A DNA stretch of 64,000 nucleotides from Clostridium carboxidivorans P7 (GCF_001038625.1 NZ_CP011803.1:4464001-4528000); one strand, 5' to 3'; shown: positions 1 through 10,383, counted from the first letter of the stretch. The notes: a model not told the origin generated them from the sequence alone. Numbers and translations: made by a program.

Positions 1-624
1 ATTATAGCTTCCTTCATATAAATAAACTTTATTTCCATAACGTTCAACTACGGCAGTATCATCTGTAACTGAAACCTTATCTTGTATCAATTTTTCATGA
101 CACTTGATGATTAAATCATATTTAAAACATTGAGGTGTTTGAACACAAAATAATTTGCTTCTATCTAAGGTATCTAAAGAAAATCCATCACTACCTTTAA
201 CTTTTATTGTATCCTTTGAATTTATTCCGCAAGTACATGCACCATAAGTTTCAGCATATTTTATTCCGTTTTCAATAATACTAGAATTTACAAAAGGTCT
301 AGCTCCATCATGGATAAGTACTATATTACAATCAGTAATTGACCTTAACCCATTTAGTACGGAATCTTGCCTTTCCTTTCCTCCGGATACAATCCTAAGC
401 ACTTTTCTTATGCCATACTTCCCCACTACTTGTTCTTTACAGTAGTCTATCTCACTGCTTGAACATACCAAAATAATTTCATCTATAAATGGACTATCAG
501 AAAATGTCTTTAAAGAATAATAAAGAATTGGCTTATCTTTTATGTTTAAAAATTGTTTATTAATTCCTGCACCCATTCTTTTTCCTTTTCCTGCAGCTAG
601 AATAATTGCATAATTTTTGCCCAT
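1..624 (-). CDS. ispD: 2-C-methyl-D-erythritol 4-phosphate cytidylyltransferase (IspD), 3' end missing
   Basis: The enzyme transfers CMP from CTP to methylerythritol phosphate in the non-mevalonate isoprenoid pathway of the cytoplasm. I translated this gene directly: it begins [18 protein letters not shown], the nucleotide-binding loop of this family, and contains IHDGARPFV and the late VTDDTAVVE motif. The window ends after 208 codons without a stop. The family is usually about 230 residues, so roughly 20 C-terminal residues lie outside. The ATG is one base downstream of the yacL stop and has an AGGGAGAGG ribosome binding site inside the end of yacL, so the two genes are probably translationally coupled. 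In B. subtilis ispF follows ispD. Confidence 0.95.
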   Translation of the reverse strand, partial: MGKNYAIILAAGKGKRMGAGINKQFLNIKDKPILYYSLKTFSDSPFIDEIILVCSSSEIDYCKEQVVGKYGIRKVLRIVSGGKERQDSVLNGLRSITDCNIVLIHDGARPFVNSSIIENGIKYAETYGACTCGINSKDTIKVKGSDGFSLDTLDRSKLFCVQTPQCFKYDLIIKCHEKLIQDKVSVTDDTAVVERYGNKVYLYEGSYN

Positions 625-625
625 G

Positions 626-1729
626 TTAAGCCTCTCCCTTTTGTTTTGCAAAAATCATCCTTCCAGCTGCTGTTTGTAATACAGATGTAACTAATACATC
701 TTTAGTTTCACCTATATACTTTCTACCACCTTCTACAACTATCATAGTTCCATCATCTAGGTACGCTACCCCTTGACCTGATTCTTTTCCATCCTTAACT
801 ATTTGTATCCTCATTTCTTCACCTGGAAGAACTACTGGCTTCACTGAATTAGCAAGTTCATTTATATTCAAGACTGGAACCCCCTGAAATTCCGCAACCT
901 TATTTAAGTTATAATCATTAGTTATTACCTTTCCATTTAAAACTTGAGCAAGCTTTAACAACTTAATGTCCACTTCCGGTATTTCTGGAAAATCCTTTTC
1001 GTAAATTTGTACATCTATATTCAATTCTTTTTGGATCTTATTTAATATATCCAAACCTCTTCTTCCTCTGTTTCTTTTTAATCCATCTGAAGAATCTGCT
1101 ATGTGTCTTAACTCTCCTAATACAAAGTTAGGTATTACTAAAGTACCTTCTACGAAACCCGTTTGACATATGTCAAATATTCTTCCATCTATTATTACAG
1201 AAGTATCTAAAACTTTAGCATTACCTTTAGAGTCTCCCTTGCTTTTTTTATCTTTATTAGCTGTAGATCTTCTAATACTTATACTAGAAAATAAGTTAAT
1301 TAGCTCATCTCTTTTTTTAACAGCTATTCTACCACCTAAAACCGCCATTACTACTGCAACAAATACTGCTAAAACTGCACCTATTACAGGAATACTAGCT
1401 AAAAGATTTACAAATAAGGCTGCTATTAGAAGTCCAACTATAGCTCCTGCAGTTCCAAATAACATTTCAGTAGCAGGAAGTTTTTGAGCACTTTTTTCAA
1501 TGTAATCCATAATTCTTATTATTATTGTATTAATCAAGGGTGATAATAAAAATAATATAATTCCAAAGAATAAAGAACATAAAATTAAAAATAAAACTGT
1601 TTTTATAGGGCTGTTGCTAGCATAACCAATTTTTACAAAGTAATTTGTATGGACTATTGCGTTGCCAATTAAATACCCCAGCATAAGTCCTATAATTGTA
1701 AAAATAACTCTTAATATTTTTTTAAGCAA
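626..1729 (-). CDS. yacL: YacL-like membrane protein with PIN and TRAM domains
   Basis: The predicted product has 367 residues. About four hydrophobic helices occupy residues 1-140, then a linker rich in Lys, Ser and Gly. A PIN-type nuclease-fold domain follows, starting near residue 175 with [10 protein letters not shown] and including a later conserved [10 protein letters not shown] stretch, then a C-terminal TRAM-like RNA-binding domain. The family is widespread in Gram-positive bacteria and a putative membrane-tethered RNase, but the substrate is not evident here. The longest frame opens with GTG at 1738, which lies inside the ribosome binding site. The TTG at 1729, about five bases past GGGAGGTGA, is the better start. 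The yacL-ispD order matches B. subtilis. Confidence 0.88.
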   Translation of the reverse strand: MLKKILRVIFTIIGLMLGYLIGNAIVHTNYFVKIGYASNSPIKTVLFLILCSLFFGIILFLLSPLINTIIIRIMDYIEKSAQKLPATEMLFGTAGAIVGLLIAALFVNLLASIPVIGAVLAVFVAVVMAVLGGRIAVKKRDELINLFSSISIRRSTANKDKKSKGDSKGNAKVLDTSVIIDGRIFDICQTGFVEGTLVIPNFVLGELRHIADSSDGLKRNRGRRGLDILNKIQKELNIDVQIYEKDFPEIPEVDIKLLKLAQVLNGKVITNDYNLNKVAEFQGVPVLNINELANSVKPVVLPGEEMRIQIVKDGKESGQGVAYLDDGTMIVVEGGRKYIGETKDVLVTSVLQTAAGRMIFAKQKGEA

Positions 1730-1840
1730 AAGCCTCACCTCCCTTATTAATTATTAACAATCTTTTCATTTTTAAATCCTTAATATCTAATATATCTTAA
1801 TAAAATATTTTTTTCAATAATACTAAATTTATTTAATAAA

Positions 1841-2317
1841 TTATTTACCTAATTTTCTTATTTCACCCAATGCAGCTTCAATTTTAATACCCAATAATAA
1901 TGCTATTTCACTTCCTACCATATTTTCAACTTTATCTAGTATCCTCCTTTCACCTGGTGGAATTGTTCCCTTGGATTTTAAATAATATAAATCACGTATT
2001 ACTTCACACATTTGAAAGAAATCCCCTTCTTTTATTTTATCGTTGTTTTTCTTATATCTTTTACTCCACTTTTTTTCAATAGTTTGCGGCTTACTTTTAA
2101 TTATATCAAAAGCCTTATCTAGATTTTCTTTACTTGTAATATTTCTTATTCTATAGTCTAATAATCTATCTTCAGGTATATATAAGTTTATATTATCTAT
2201 TAAAATAAAAATATTTACATATTTTTTATTTACATCATAGCTTTTACTATCTTCAACTTTTGTCATAATTCCAGCTCCATAATTTGGAACAAATACTTTT
2301 TGTTCATTAATTACCAT
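1841..2317 (-). CDS. CarD-family transcriptional regulator
   Basis: The 158-residue protein has an N-terminal CarD/CdnL/TRCF interaction domain (FVPNYGAGIMTKVED, then YVNIFILIDNINLYIP) followed by a helical C-terminal half. Family members bind the RNA polymerase beta subunit and stabilise open promoter complexes. Its place between disA and yacL is, as I recall, usual in clostridia and absent in B. subtilis. The ATG has an AGGGGGATT ribosome binding site. About 110 bases separate its stop from yacL, so it may be expressed separately. I cannot tell which promoters it controls. Confidence 0.85.
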   Translation of the reverse strand: MVINEQKVFVPNYGAGIMTKVEDSKSYDVNKKYVNIFILIDNINLYIPEDRLLDYRIRNITSKENLDKAFDIIKSKPQTIEKKWSKRYKKNNDKIKEGDFFQMCEVIRDLYYLKSKGTIPPGERRILDKVENMVGSEIALLLGIKIEAALGEIRKLGK

Positions 2318-2390
2318 AGTAATCCCCCTATTAATAAAAGTATTCTTGATTTATTATATAAAAGTAGAGGAAATTTCGTACTATACTTTA

Positions 2391-2420
2391 TTGACAAAAT
2401 TATCTGAAAAAAACTATAAT
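2391..2420 (+). promoter_or_regulatory. Perfect-consensus sigma-A promoter of the interrupted gene
   Basis: TTGACA at 2391-2396 and TATAAT at 2415-2420 are separated by 18 bases. Both hexamers match consensus exactly. The start codon at 2465 lies about 45 bases downstream of the -10 box, after an AAGGAG ribosome binding site. Confidence 0.8.
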
Positions 2421-2464
2421 TAATTTATAAATCCAACTTAAATCTTTATAAGGAGTTGAACCTG

Positions 2465-2869
2465 ATGAAAGATGTAATTTTTGACGATTTTCAAAACGCA
2501 GTAGACGAATCTTTACTTAGACATAAAAGTATTTTGGATATAATGACTAAACTTCAAGAATCTAATGCTAGAATAAACCGTGCTATTGCTAAATCTATTA
2601 CTAACTGCGGTTGTATAAAGCTAACAGCAGAAAAATAACACTTGCCAGAACATGATGAAAACATAAACATTGAATCACTAAAGGATTGTTTAAAATCCCA
2701 CATAAGCGGAGAACTTTGTGATAGCTGTAGAGAAGTAATTGAACATGAAATAGGGAATAATTTATTTTACTTAACATCTCTTTGTAATTCCCTTGATTTA
2801 AATCTATTTGATGTTCTTCTTAAGGAAAATGATAAAATTAATACTTTAGGAAAATATACTTTTAGATAA
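2465..2869 (+). pseudogene. Small cysteine-containing protein gene split by an in-frame TAA
   Basis: Starting at ATG 2465 behind AAGGAG, 57 codons are followed by TAA at 2636-2638. The same frame then stays open for 77 more codons to TAA at 2867-2869. The downstream part has only a TTG near its front and no ribosome binding site. Together the halves make one 135-codon reading frame. The first half carries an NCGC motif and the second a CDSC motif, which could form one metal site in the intact protein. I recall an uninterrupted clostridial protein of about 130 residues of this type in which the stop position is Gln; CAA to TAA is a single change. The function is unknown. A sequencing error or two short separate peptides remain possible. 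Confidence 0.7.
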
Positions 2870-2873
2870 AAAT

Positions 2874-2908
2874 TAGCACAAAATAATGCTAGTCATTATT
2901 TTGTGCTA
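2874..2908. terminator. Bidirectional terminator between the split gene and disA
   Basis: A perfect 15-bp stem (2874-2888 with 2894-2908) with a 5-base loop sits between two convergent genes and includes the disA stop codon at 2896-2898. A/T-rich flanks on both sides suit termination in either direction. Confidence 0.75.
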
Positions 2909-3969
2909 AAATTGTTGTCTAACATAATCTGCTCTCTAAGTCTTCTAAGTCCATTTTTTATAGCTCTAGCTCTAGCTTCTCCTATACCTTCAACCTTATC
3001 TAACTGTTCATAAGAAGCTTCCATTGCTCCTTTTAACTCTTTGAAATTTTTGACCAAATTTTCTATTACATTTGTAGGTATTCTCGGTATTTTGTTCAAC
3101 ATTCTATATCCTCTTGGTGATATGAGGGTATCCACCAAAGGGACTCCTATATATCCTAATGATTTTGATATATTATCTAGATTTATCAATTCTTCTGATG
3201 TCATAGTTTGAATTTGTTTATATATTTCATTATAGTCCATATCATTCTGACAATAATCTCGTATTAATAATATTCCATCTTGTTCTACACTTTTTACTAA
3301 CTCATTTAACTGCATTGAAATTAATCTTCCCTCGTTTCCAAGTTCACATATATACATTTCAATTTCAGCAACCACTCTCATAACCATTTCTGTTCTTTGA
3401 ATAGCTGTCATTACATCAAATAATGTTACCAAATCCTGAAATTCTAAAATATTAAGATTACTTACAACCCTATCCAACACTGACACATACTTCTCTAAAG
3501 TCTGCAGTGCTTGATTTGCTTTTCCAAGTATTATACTACTATCTCTTAAAACATATTTTATATTACCTTTATACACTGTTATTATGTTTCTTCTTTGTGA
3601 AATAGCAATAACAATTGCTCCCATTTGCTTAGCAACTCTATCTGCAGTTCTATGTCTAGTTCCTGTTTCAAAGGTTGCAACATTAGATTCCGGTATAAGC
3701 TGCGCATTAGCATATAATATTTTTTTTAAATCATTACTAAGAATTATAGCACCATCCATTTTTGCAAGCTCATAAACATAAGATGGACTGTAATCAGAAT
3801 TTATAGTGAACCCTCCATCAACTATTTTTAATATCTGTTCACTATCACCTAAAACAAGTAAGCCACCTGTTTTAGCCCTTAATATATTTTCCAATCCTTC
3901 TCTAAGCTGTGTTCCTGGTGCTAAAAGTTTAAGTATGCTCATAAGTTCTCTATCTTTTTCTAATCTCAA
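2896..3969 (-). CDS. disA: DNA integrity scanning protein DisA, diadenylate cyclase
   Basis: DisA condenses two ATP into cyclic di-AMP and scans DNA for lesions during sporulation. The 357-residue product has the N-terminal DAC domain with the DGA motif at residues 72-74 and RHRT at 105-108. A helical linker follows, then a C-terminal helix-hairpin-helix DNA-binding region ([16 protein letters not shown]). The longest frame begins with GTG at 3978, which overlaps the AGGGTG ribosome binding site. TTG at 3969, about 6-7 bases downstream of that site, is the likely start. The gene follows radA after 15 bases and is probably in the same transcript, as in B. subtilis. Confidence 0.96.
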   Translation of the reverse strand: MRLEKDRELMSILKLLAPGTQLREGLENILRAKTGGLLVLGDSEQILKIVDGGFTINSDYSPSYVYELAKMDGAIILSNDLKKILYANAQLIPESNVATFETGTRHRTADRVAKQMGAIVIAISQRRNIITVYKGNIKYVLRDSSIILGKANQALQTLEKYVSVLDRVVSNLNILEFQDLVTLFDVMTAIQRTEMVMRVVAEIEMYICELGNEGRLISMQLNELVKSVEQDGILLIRDYCQNDMDYNEIYKQIQTMTSEELINLDNISKSLGYIGVPLVDTLISPRGYRMLNKIPRIPTNVIENLVKNFKELKGAMEASYEQLDKVEGIGEARARAIKNGLRRLREQIMLDNNFSTK

Positions 3970-3984
3970 TTTAATCACCCTACA

Positions 3985-5340
3985 CTAAAAAACTTTATTT
4001 GTAGCCTCTTTAAGAGAAGAGACTCCTATAATATTTATACTTTTATTTTTTACTTTTTCCTTATTTCTTGCTGGTATGACAATATTTTTAAATCCCATTT
4101 TCTCTGCTTCATTTACAATTCTGTCTCCAAATGCTACAGGTCTTACTTCTCCTGTAAGTCCTATTTCTCCAAATACTATTAATTTCTCTAAGTTTATTTC
4201 CTTAGATTTAACGCTAGATATAAGTGCTAAAGCCAATCCTAAATCTGCAAAGGTTCCTTCAATATTAAGTCCTCCTACTACATTAACATAAACATCACAA
4301 TTATAAAAAGGTATTTTTAATTTTTTTTCTAAAACTGCTAAAATAAGATTCAGTCTAGAAACATCTACACCAACTGCAGTTCTCCTAGGCATTACTGCCT
4401 TAGTTTCGCTAACTAGTGCTTGTATTTCTATTAATATAGGCCTAGTTCCCTCCATTATTCCTATAACTATTGAACCTTCCTTTTGAAAATCAGTTTCTTC
4501 CAAAAATACTGCTGACGGATTTGATACTTCTTCAAGACCACTTTCTCTCATTTCGAATACTCCAATCTCACTAGTAGTTCCAAAACGATTTTTCATAGTT
4601 CTAAGTATTCTAAATTCTTCAGTCCTCTCTCCTTCAAAGGATAGTACAGCATCCACCATATGTTCTAATACTCTAGGTCCTGCTAATTCACCTTGTTTGG
4701 TAACATGAGCTACTATAAAAAATGGTATGCCTTTTGTTTTCCCTATACGCATAATATCGTTAGAGCTTTCCCGAACTTGAGATACACTTCCTGGTGCAGA
4801 AGTAATAGATTGTTTAAAAAGCGTTTGTATGGAATCTACAATAACAAAAACAGGTTTAGTATTCTCTATATGTTCCTCTATTTTTTCAATACTAGTCTCA
4901 GAAACTATATATAAATCACTAGACATAGCTTCCAGCCTATCACCTCTCATTTTTATTTGCTCTTCAGATTCCTCTCCTGAAACGTAAAGAACTTTTCCAT
5001 ATTTTCGAGAAATACTATTTGCTGCTTGTAATAGTAATGTAGATTTACCTATACCCGGTGCACCAGATATTAAAGTTAGTGAACCTTTTACTATTCCCCC
5101 GCCTAATACTCTATTTAATTCTGTTATGCCAGTATCAAATCTTTCATATTCACTAGATTTTATATTTAGTATACTCTTAGGCAAACTATTAGAACTTATA
5201 TTAACACTAGATGAGTTGCTTTGTACTTTAGTTTCCTCAACCATACTATTCCAACTATTACAATTAGGACATTTCCCAAGCCATTTTAATGATTCATATG
5301 CACATTCTTGGCATACAAAAATAGTCTTATTTTTTGCCAT
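3985..5340 (-). CDS. radA: DNA repair protein RadA
   Basis: RadA is a RecA-related ATPase that helps process recombination intermediates. The 451-residue protein has an N-terminal zinc finger (CQEC at 10-13, CPNC at 24-27), Walker A GAPGIGKST, the RadA signature KNRFG and a C-terminal Lon-protease-like domain with GGLNIEG and FGEIGLTGEVRPV. The longest frame starts at GTG 5349, but ATG 5340 has a well-spaced AAAGAGGTG ribosome binding site and gives the usual MAKNK start. It is transcribed ahead of disA. Confidence 0.97.
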   Translation of the reverse strand: MAKNKTIFVCQECAYESLKWLGKCPNCNSWNSMVEETKVQSNSSSVNISSNSLPKSILNIKSSEYERFDTGITELNRVLGGGIVKGSLTLISGAPGIGKSTLLLQAANSISRKYGKVLYVSGEESEEQIKMRGDRLEAMSSDLYIVSETSIEKIEEHIENTKPVFVIVDSIQTLFKQSITSAPGSVSQVRESSNDIMRIGKTKGIPFFIVAHVTKQGELAGPRVLEHMVDAVLSFEGERTEEFRILRTMKNRFGTTSEIGVFEMRESGLEEVSNPSAVFLEETDFQKEGSIVIGIMEGTRPILIEIQALVSETKAVMPRRTAVGVDVSRLNLILAVLEKKLKIPFYNCDVYVNVVGGLNIEGTFADLGLALALISSVKSKEINLEKLIVFGEIGLTGEVRPVAFGDRIVNEAEKMGFKNIVIPARNKEKVKNKSINIIGVSSLKEATNKVF

Positions 5341-5369
5341 AAGAAACACCTCTTTCTATACAAAATATA

Positions 5370-5400
5370 ATTATACAGTATTATTCCCGTATGTTGTCAA
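5370..5400 (-). promoter_or_regulatory. Sigma-A promoter of radA-disA
   Basis: On the minus strand TTGACA (5395-5400) is followed after 19 bases by TATAAT (5370-5375), about 30 bases before the radA ATG. Both boxes are perfect but the spacing is 1-2 bases longer than optimal. It suggests that radA-disA can be transcribed independently of the ctsR-clpC operon upstream. Confidence 0.65.
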
Positions 5401-5486
5401 TAATAATTAAAATTTTAAAAATAATTAAGAAAATGGTTATGTAAAAGTATAGCTTTTATACAAAATATTCCTTTCTCTATTAGAAA

Positions 5487-5535
5487 ATAAAAGCTATGAA
5501 ATTAAGGTATTATTCCTATGTTTCATAGCTTTTAT
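5487..5535 (-). terminator. Stem-loop downstream of clpC
   Basis: A perfect 15-bp inverted repeat (5487-5501 with 5521-5535) with a 19-base loop lies between the clpC stop and the radA promoter. The trailing minus-strand sequence is T-rich (TTTTATTTTC) but not a clean T-run, so termination is likely but may be leaky. Confidence 0.55.
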
Positions 5536-5606
5536 GCTTAAAATAAAATCTATCTTTTATTAAGTTTTATAAACTAGATTTTTAATTATCACCTTTTAAA
5601 ATTATA

Positions 5607-8045
5607 TTATTCTGCCTTAACAAACTCTAGTTCATTATTTTTTACTTCTACTTTGATCTTATCTCCCTTTTTTATATTTCCTCTTAACATTTCTTCTGAA
5701 AGCTTATCTTCCACAATTTTAGTTATAGCCCTTCTAAGAGGTCTTGCTCCATAAGTTAAATCAAATCCTTCTTTAGCAAGATTTTTTTGAGCTTCTTCAG
5801 TAAATTCTATATATATATCTTGTTCTTTTAATCTTGCATCTACTGTCTTTAACATCAATTTTACTATATGATTTAAATCTTCTTCTTGTAATTGATGGAA
5901 TACTATAATGTCATCAATTCTATTTAAAAATTCAGGTCTAAAGGAACGTTTTAATTCTTCCATAACATTTTCTTTCATTTTCTCATATTCATTTTCTTTT
6001 TCATTTTTACCACCTAATGCAAATCCCATAGACTTTTGTTTTTTAATAGTAGATGCACCTACGTTAGATGTCATAATTATTATGGTATTTTTGAAATTTA
6101 TAGTTTTACCTTTTCCATCTGTAAGTCTCCCATCTTCAAGTATTTGCAACAAAATATTAAATACTTCTGGGTGAGCTTTTTCTATTTCATCAAATAACAC
6201 TACTGAATAAGGATTTCTCCTAACTTTTTCTGTTAATTGGCCTCCTTCATCAAAACCTACATATCCTGGAGGAGATCCTATAAGTCTTGAGACAGTATGT
6301 TTTTCCATGTACTCTGACATATCTACTCTTATCATGTTATTTTCGTCACCAAACATAGCTTCTGCTAATGCCTTTGAAAGCTCAGTTTTTCCTACTCCTG
6401 TAGGTCCTAAAAATATAAATGAACCTATTGGTCTTTTAGGGTCTTTTAAACCTACTCTTGCTCTCCTAACAGCTCTTGATATAGACTTAACAGCTTCATT
6501 TTGCCCTACTACTCTATTATGCAGTATTTCTTCTAGCTTTAGTAATCTTTGTGATTCTTTTTCTGTCAGCTTTTCTACTGGTATATTGGTCCATTTAGAA
6601 ACTACTGATGCAATTTCTTTCTCTGATACAACAAGGTTAGAAACTTCTTTCTTAGTTTTCCAATTGTTTTTCAATCCTTCTAACTCATCTTTTAATTCCT
6701 TTTCCTTATCCCTTAATCGTGCTGCCTTTTCAAAATCTTGAACTCTTATAGAATCTTCCTTTTCCTTAGTTATCTTTTCAAGTTGCTCTTCTGAATTTTT
6801 TAAATCTGGTGGAGCAACTAAGCTTTCAATTCTAATCTTTGATGCTGCTTCATCCATTAAGTCTATTGCTTTATCGGGTAAGAATCTATCAGTTATATAT
6901 CTATCTGATAAATTAACTGCAGCTTCTATAGCATCATCTGTAATTTTTACCCTATGATGAGCTTCATATTTATCTCTTAATCCCTTGAGTATTAACACAG
7001 CTTCTTCTTTATTAGGCTCTCCAACAGTAATAGGTTGGAATCTTCTCTCTAAAGCTGAATCCTTCTCAATATATTTTCTATATTCATCGATAGTAGTAGC
7101 ACCTATACACTGAATTTCTCCTCTTGCTAGTGCTGGTTTCAATATATTAGATGCATCAATAGCACCTTCTGCTGCTCCAGCTCCTACTATAGTGTGTATT
7201 TCGTCAATAAATAGTATTACATTACCTGACTTTCTTATTTCCTCCATGACCTTTTTTAGTCTTTCTTCAAACTCTCCTCTATATTTAGAGCCAGCTACCA
7301 TAGAAGATAACTCTAAAGTTACAACTCTCTTATCTTTAAGCAATTCAGGAATATTTCCTACTACTATTTTTTGTGCTAATCCTTCTGCTACAGCTGTTTT
7401 ACCTACTCCAGGATCACCTATCAAACAAGGATTATTTTTTGTTCTTCTGCAAAGTATTTCTAGTACTCTCTGAGTTTCTTTATCCCTTCCTACCACTGGA
7501 TCTAACTTGCCTTCCTTAGCCATTTCAGTTAAATCCCTACCAAACTGATCTAAAGTAGGAGTTGGTTCTACATTTGATTTATTAAAATCACTATTATTAC
7601 CAGTTTGTTCTCCTGATAAAGCTTCTGTTAATTCTTTTCTTAGTTTATCAAAATCTGCACCTAAATTATTCAATATTGTAAATGCTACGCCTTCTGCTTC
7701 TCTAATAAGTGCCAATAGTATATGCTCTGGACTTATATAATTGTGATTTAAGTTTCTAGCCTCAAATAAGCTTAATTCCAATAGTCTTTTAGTCCTTGGA
7801 GTAAGCGGAATCTCATTTTTATATAAATCAATATCTCCCTTACCTTCATATTCTTCTACTAAATCTCTAACATCATCTACAGTAATATTTATGTCATTTA
7901 AAAGTTGTTTAGCTATTCCTTGTTCTTTTAGAATGCCCAACAATATATGCTCTGTTCCTACATAACCATGTTGAAGAACTTGAGCTTCTTCTTGTGCATA
8001 AAAGAGAACCTTCTGTGCTCGTTCAGTAAATCTTCCAAACATCAT
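5607..8045 (-). CDS. clpC: ATP-dependent Clp protease ATPase subunit ClpC
   Basis: ClpC is a Hsp100 unfoldase that feeds proteins, including arginine-phosphorylated ones, to ClpP. The 812-residue protein has two N-terminal Clp repeats (about 1-145), a first AAA domain with Walker A GDPGVGKT, a middle region with a UVR-like coiled coil (about 405-470), a second AAA domain with GPTGVGKTE, and a C-terminal D2 domain. Two ATGs stand in tandem at the start and either fits the GGTGAG site. It ends the ctsR-mcsA-mcsB-clpC operon and should be repressed by CtsR. Confidence 0.97.
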   Translation of the reverse strand: MMFGRFTERAQKVLFYAQEEAQVLQHGYVGTEHILLGILKEQGIAKQLLNDINITVDDVRDLVEEYEGKGDIDLYKNEIPLTPRTKRLLELSLFEARNLNHNYISPEHILLALIREAEGVAFTILNNLGADFDKLRKELTEALSGEQTGNNSDFNKSNVEPTPTLDQFGRDLTEMAKEGKLDPVVGRDKETQRVLEILCRRTKNNPCLIGDPGVGKTAVAEGLAQKIVVGNIPELLKDKRVVTLELSSMVAGSKYRGEFEERLKKVMEEIRKSGNVILFIDEIHTIVGAGAAEGAIDASNILKPALARGEIQCIGATTIDEYRKYIEKDSALERRFQPITVGEPNKEEAVLILKGLRDKYEAHHRVKITDDAIEAAVNLSDRYITDRFLPDKAIDLMDEAASKIRIESLVAPPDLKNSEEQLEKITKEKEDSIRVQDFEKAARLRDKEKELKDELEGLKNNWKTKKEVSNLVVSEKEIASVVSKWTNIPVEKLTEKESQRLLKLEEILHNRVVGQNEAVKSISRAVRRARVGLKDPKRPIGSFIFLGPTGVGKTELSKALAEAMFGDENNMIRVDMSEYMEKHTVSRLIGSPPGYVGFDEGGQLTEKVRRNPYSVVLFDEIEKAHPEVFNILLQILEDGRLTDGKGKTINFKNTIIIMTSNVGASTIKKQKSMGFALGGKNEKENEYEKMKENVMEELKRSFRPEFLNRIDDIIVFHQLQEEDLNHIVKLMLKTVDARLKEQDIYIEFTEEAQKNLAKEGFDLTYGARPLRRAITKIVEDKLSEEMLRGNIKKGDKIKVEVKNNELEFVKAE

Positions 8046-8063
8046 TTATACTCACCATCCTTT

Positions 8064-9098
8064 TTATAATGTTTCATTTTTTAAAATTTCCCTTACAATT
8101 TTAGCCCTGTTAAAATTTGTCTCTTTATCTGACAGTTTACCATTATACATTTCATATATACTAGCTGTCTGTGTATTTACTAAAATATTATTTAAAGATA
8201 TTTTATCTACATCTTTAATTATTCCCATTTCAACACCTAATCTTACATCTGATAAAAATTTTAAACATTCATTAGAATTTAAAATTATTGCTGATTTTAG
8301 TACACCTAATGCTCTATAAATTCTATCTTCTATTTCATATCTATACTTATCTATCAAGGTATTTCTGCATAAATTTTCTTCATTAACAATTTGAATTACT
8401 ACAGCCTTTAAATTATTTATTATTTCCTCTTCACTTAATCCTAATGTAGTTTGATTGGATACTTGATATATATTGCTTTTACCCTTTGATCCTTCTCCAT
8501 ATAGCCCCCTTATAGTCATACCAAGTTGTGTTACTGCACTTAACATATTATTTAACTTATTGCTTAAAGAAAGTGTTGGAAGATGAATCATAACAGAAGC
8601 TCTCATACCTGTTCCTATATTTGTTGGACATGCAGTTAAATATCCAAGTTTTTCATCAAAAGCATAATCAAGCTTTTCTTCTAGAAGATTATCTATTTTA
8701 TCAGCAAAATCATATGCTTCTTCCAAATTTAAAGATGATGTTATACATTGAATCCTTACATGATCTTCTTCATTTATCATAATACTTACAGTTTCATCTT
8801 TATCCAATATAAATGCAGATTTATTACTATTGTCTATAAGGTTTTTACTTATTAAATGCTTCTCCAAAGAAACTTCATTTGAAATAGTGCTTCTTTCCCA
8901 CAAATAGTTTGTTTTATAACTTTCAGAATTAAATGAAGATGAATAAAATGCATCTTCCACTGACTTTACAATTTCTCTTCCTTCATCTTCTTTAAGCATA
9001 TGAGGGAATGGTCGTTTGTTTATATTTCTTGCAAGCCTTATTCTGCTGCTTAATACTAAATCATTATTACTCTTGCAGCATTTAATCCAATTTTCCAT
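8064..9098 (-). CDS. mcsB: Protein-arginine kinase McsB
   Basis: McsB phosphorylates arginine residues, marking proteins for ClpC-ClpP and inactivating CtsR under stress. The 344-residue protein has the phosphagen-kinase catalytic fold: LSSRIRLARN near the N-terminus, NEEDHVRIQ and ACPTNIGTGMRAS in the nucleotide and substrate region. It starts two bases after the mcsA stop, with AGGAGGG as ribosome binding site, and needs McsA for full activity in characterised species. Confidence 0.96.
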   Translation of the reverse strand: MENWIKCCKSNNDLVLSSRIRLARNINKRPFPHMLKEDEGREIVKSVEDAFYSSSFNSESYKTNYLWERSTISNEVSLEKHLISKNLIDNSNKSAFILDKDETVSIMINEEDHVRIQCITSSLNLEEAYDFADKIDNLLEEKLDYAFDEKLGYLTACPTNIGTGMRASVMIHLPTLSLSNKLNNMLSAVTQLGMTIRGLYGEGSKGKSNIYQVSNQTTLGLSEEEIINNLKAVVIQIVNEENLCRNTLIDKYRYEIEDRIYRALGVLKSAIILNSNECLKFLSDVRLGVEMGIIKDVDKISLNNILVNTQTASIYEMYNGKLSDKETNFNRAKIVREILKNETL

Positions 9099-9100
9099 AA

Positions 9101-9628
9101 CTATCCCTCCTGTTCTCGTGTCTTTTCCAGTTCTTTTATCATATCCCTAATTTGTGCTGCCTTTTCATATTCTTCAGTTGATATAGCTTCCTTTAAACTT
9201 TCTTTTAATTTCAATAACTTCTTCTTTCCAATAATATTTTTACCTGCCCTTTTAGGAATTTTTCCTGTATGATCTAAGTTTCCCTGTACTCTTTTTATAA
9301 CAGGTATTAGTGCAGATGTAAAATCAGTATAACAGTCGCTGCAACCAACTAACCCTCTTTTCTTAAAATCTGAAAAACTGATACCACAATTTTTACAAGA
9401 ACAATCAAAATTATGCTGAGATTCATTAGGACTACTTATATAATCCATTATTCCGGTCAAAATGTTTTGAAAAGTAAATGGCGAAGATAAATCTAATTGA
9501 CCCGGGAAATTAAACTCTCCCCTTTCTTTTGCACATTTTTCACATATATTAAATTCTTGCTGCATTCCATTAGTTATTTTTGTTATATGAACTGTAGCCT
9601 CATTTTTCTTGCATATATCGCACAACAT
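9101..9628 (-). CDS. mcsA: McsA, activator of McsB with zinc motifs and UVR domain
   Basis: The 175-residue protein has N-terminal CxxC pairs (CDIC, CEKC), a second set (CSCKNCG, CSDC) and a C-terminal UVR domain (KEAISTEEYEKAAQIRD). In characterised species it binds metals, activates McsB and helps inactivate CtsR under heat or oxidative stress. The ATG has an AAAGGAG site at good spacing. It lies between ctsR and mcsB in the class III heat-shock operon. Confidence 0.95.
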   Translation of the reverse strand: MLCDICKKNEATVHITKITNGMQQEFNICEKCAKERGEFNFPGQLDLSSPFTFQNILTGIMDYISSPNESQHNFDCSCKNCGISFSDFKKRGLVGCSDCYTDFTSALIPVIKRVQGNLDHTGKIPKRAGKNIIGKKKLLKLKESLKEAISTEEYEKAAQIRDMIKELEKTREQEG

Positions 9629-9694
9629 AATATCACTCCTTTATTTAATACTATTTAACTGGAAAATAAATCAACTTCTCTTTTAAGTGTTTGT

Positions 9695-10159
9695 TTAAAT
9701 TTCATTAAGTATAACCATAATAACTGATTTCAATATATCTGATCTTAACTTATTCTTTTTATCCGTTGAACTATTTAGTGTTCTGTCATTTATAACTATT
9801 TTTAAAATACTTCCTTCTCTCTCTGTAATTATTCCAGATTCCAACAATCCATGAATTATCTGAACCGCTGAATCATATGTTATGCTATTTCCCAATTTTT
9901 CATTTATAATTTCTGCAAGGGATTTGTTTTCATCAAATTGCACACGTCTTATTATTATGCATCCCCCACCACCCCTCTTACTTTCAATATAATAACCTTT
10001 ATCAGTTGTAAACCTAGTTGTTAATACATAATTTATCTGTGAGGGTGCACAACTAAAATAACTTGCTAATTCATTTCTCCCAATTTGTAATTGGCTTTCC
10101 TTACTGTTATCTAACATATCCTTTATAAATACTTCTATAATATCCGATAGTCTTGCCAA
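9695..10159 (-). CDS. ctsR: Transcriptional repressor CtsR
   Basis: CtsR represses clp genes by binding tandem heptads near their promoters. The 154-residue protein has the family's N-terminal winged helix-turn-helix (SDIIEVFIKDML, then SQINYVLTTRF) with a glycine-rich wing (SKRGGGGCIIIRR) and a C-terminal helical domain recognised by McsB. Translation starts at TTG 10159, eight bases after GGGAGG. A matching operator lies just upstream, so the operon should be autoregulated. Confidence 0.96.
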   Translation of the reverse strand: MARLSDIIEVFIKDMLDNSKESQLQIGRNELASYFSCAPSQINYVLTTRFTTDKGYYIESKRGGGGCIIIRRVQFDENKSLAEIINEKLGNSITYDSAVQIIHGLLESGIITEREGSILKIVINDRTLNSSTDKKNKLRSDILKSVIMVILNEI

Positions 10160-10176
10160 AATAACGCCTCCCTGAC

Positions 10177-10193
10177 TTTGCCTTTCTTTGACC
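10177..10193 (-). promoter_or_regulatory. CtsR operator
   Basis: On the minus strand GGTCAAA is followed by GAA and AGGCAAA. The known CtsR site is RGTCAAA-NAN-RGTCAAA, so the first heptad is exact and the second has one mismatch. It lies 9 bases downstream of the proposed -10 box and just before the ctsR ribosome binding site, where a bound repressor would block initiation. Confidence 0.82.
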
Positions 10194-10201
10194 TTAATTA
10201 A

Positions 10202-10230
10202 ATATTAATATTTTTTTCTTTTCTATTCAA
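10202..10230 (-). promoter_or_regulatory. Promoter of the ctsR operon
   Basis: TTGAAT (10225-10230) and TAATAT (10202-10207) are separated by 17 bases. Each matches consensus at four of six positions. The position directly upstream of the CtsR operator supports the call. Confidence 0.55.
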
Positions 10231-10383
10231 TATTCATATCCCCCAAAATTTGTTTGTTTTATACTTAAAATCTTAATTACATTAAGATTTTTTTTATTTT
10301 CTAATTTATTCTTCATATATTAGCGACTATCAATACCATATACTGTACTTAGGACTATTTATAGCTTGTACTATATAATATTT

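Noticed and set aside
10267..10291. Plus-strand stem-loop with T-run between ctsR and the 77-residue gene
   Set aside because: No plus-strand gene or convincing promoter precedes it, so I do not call a small RNA here.
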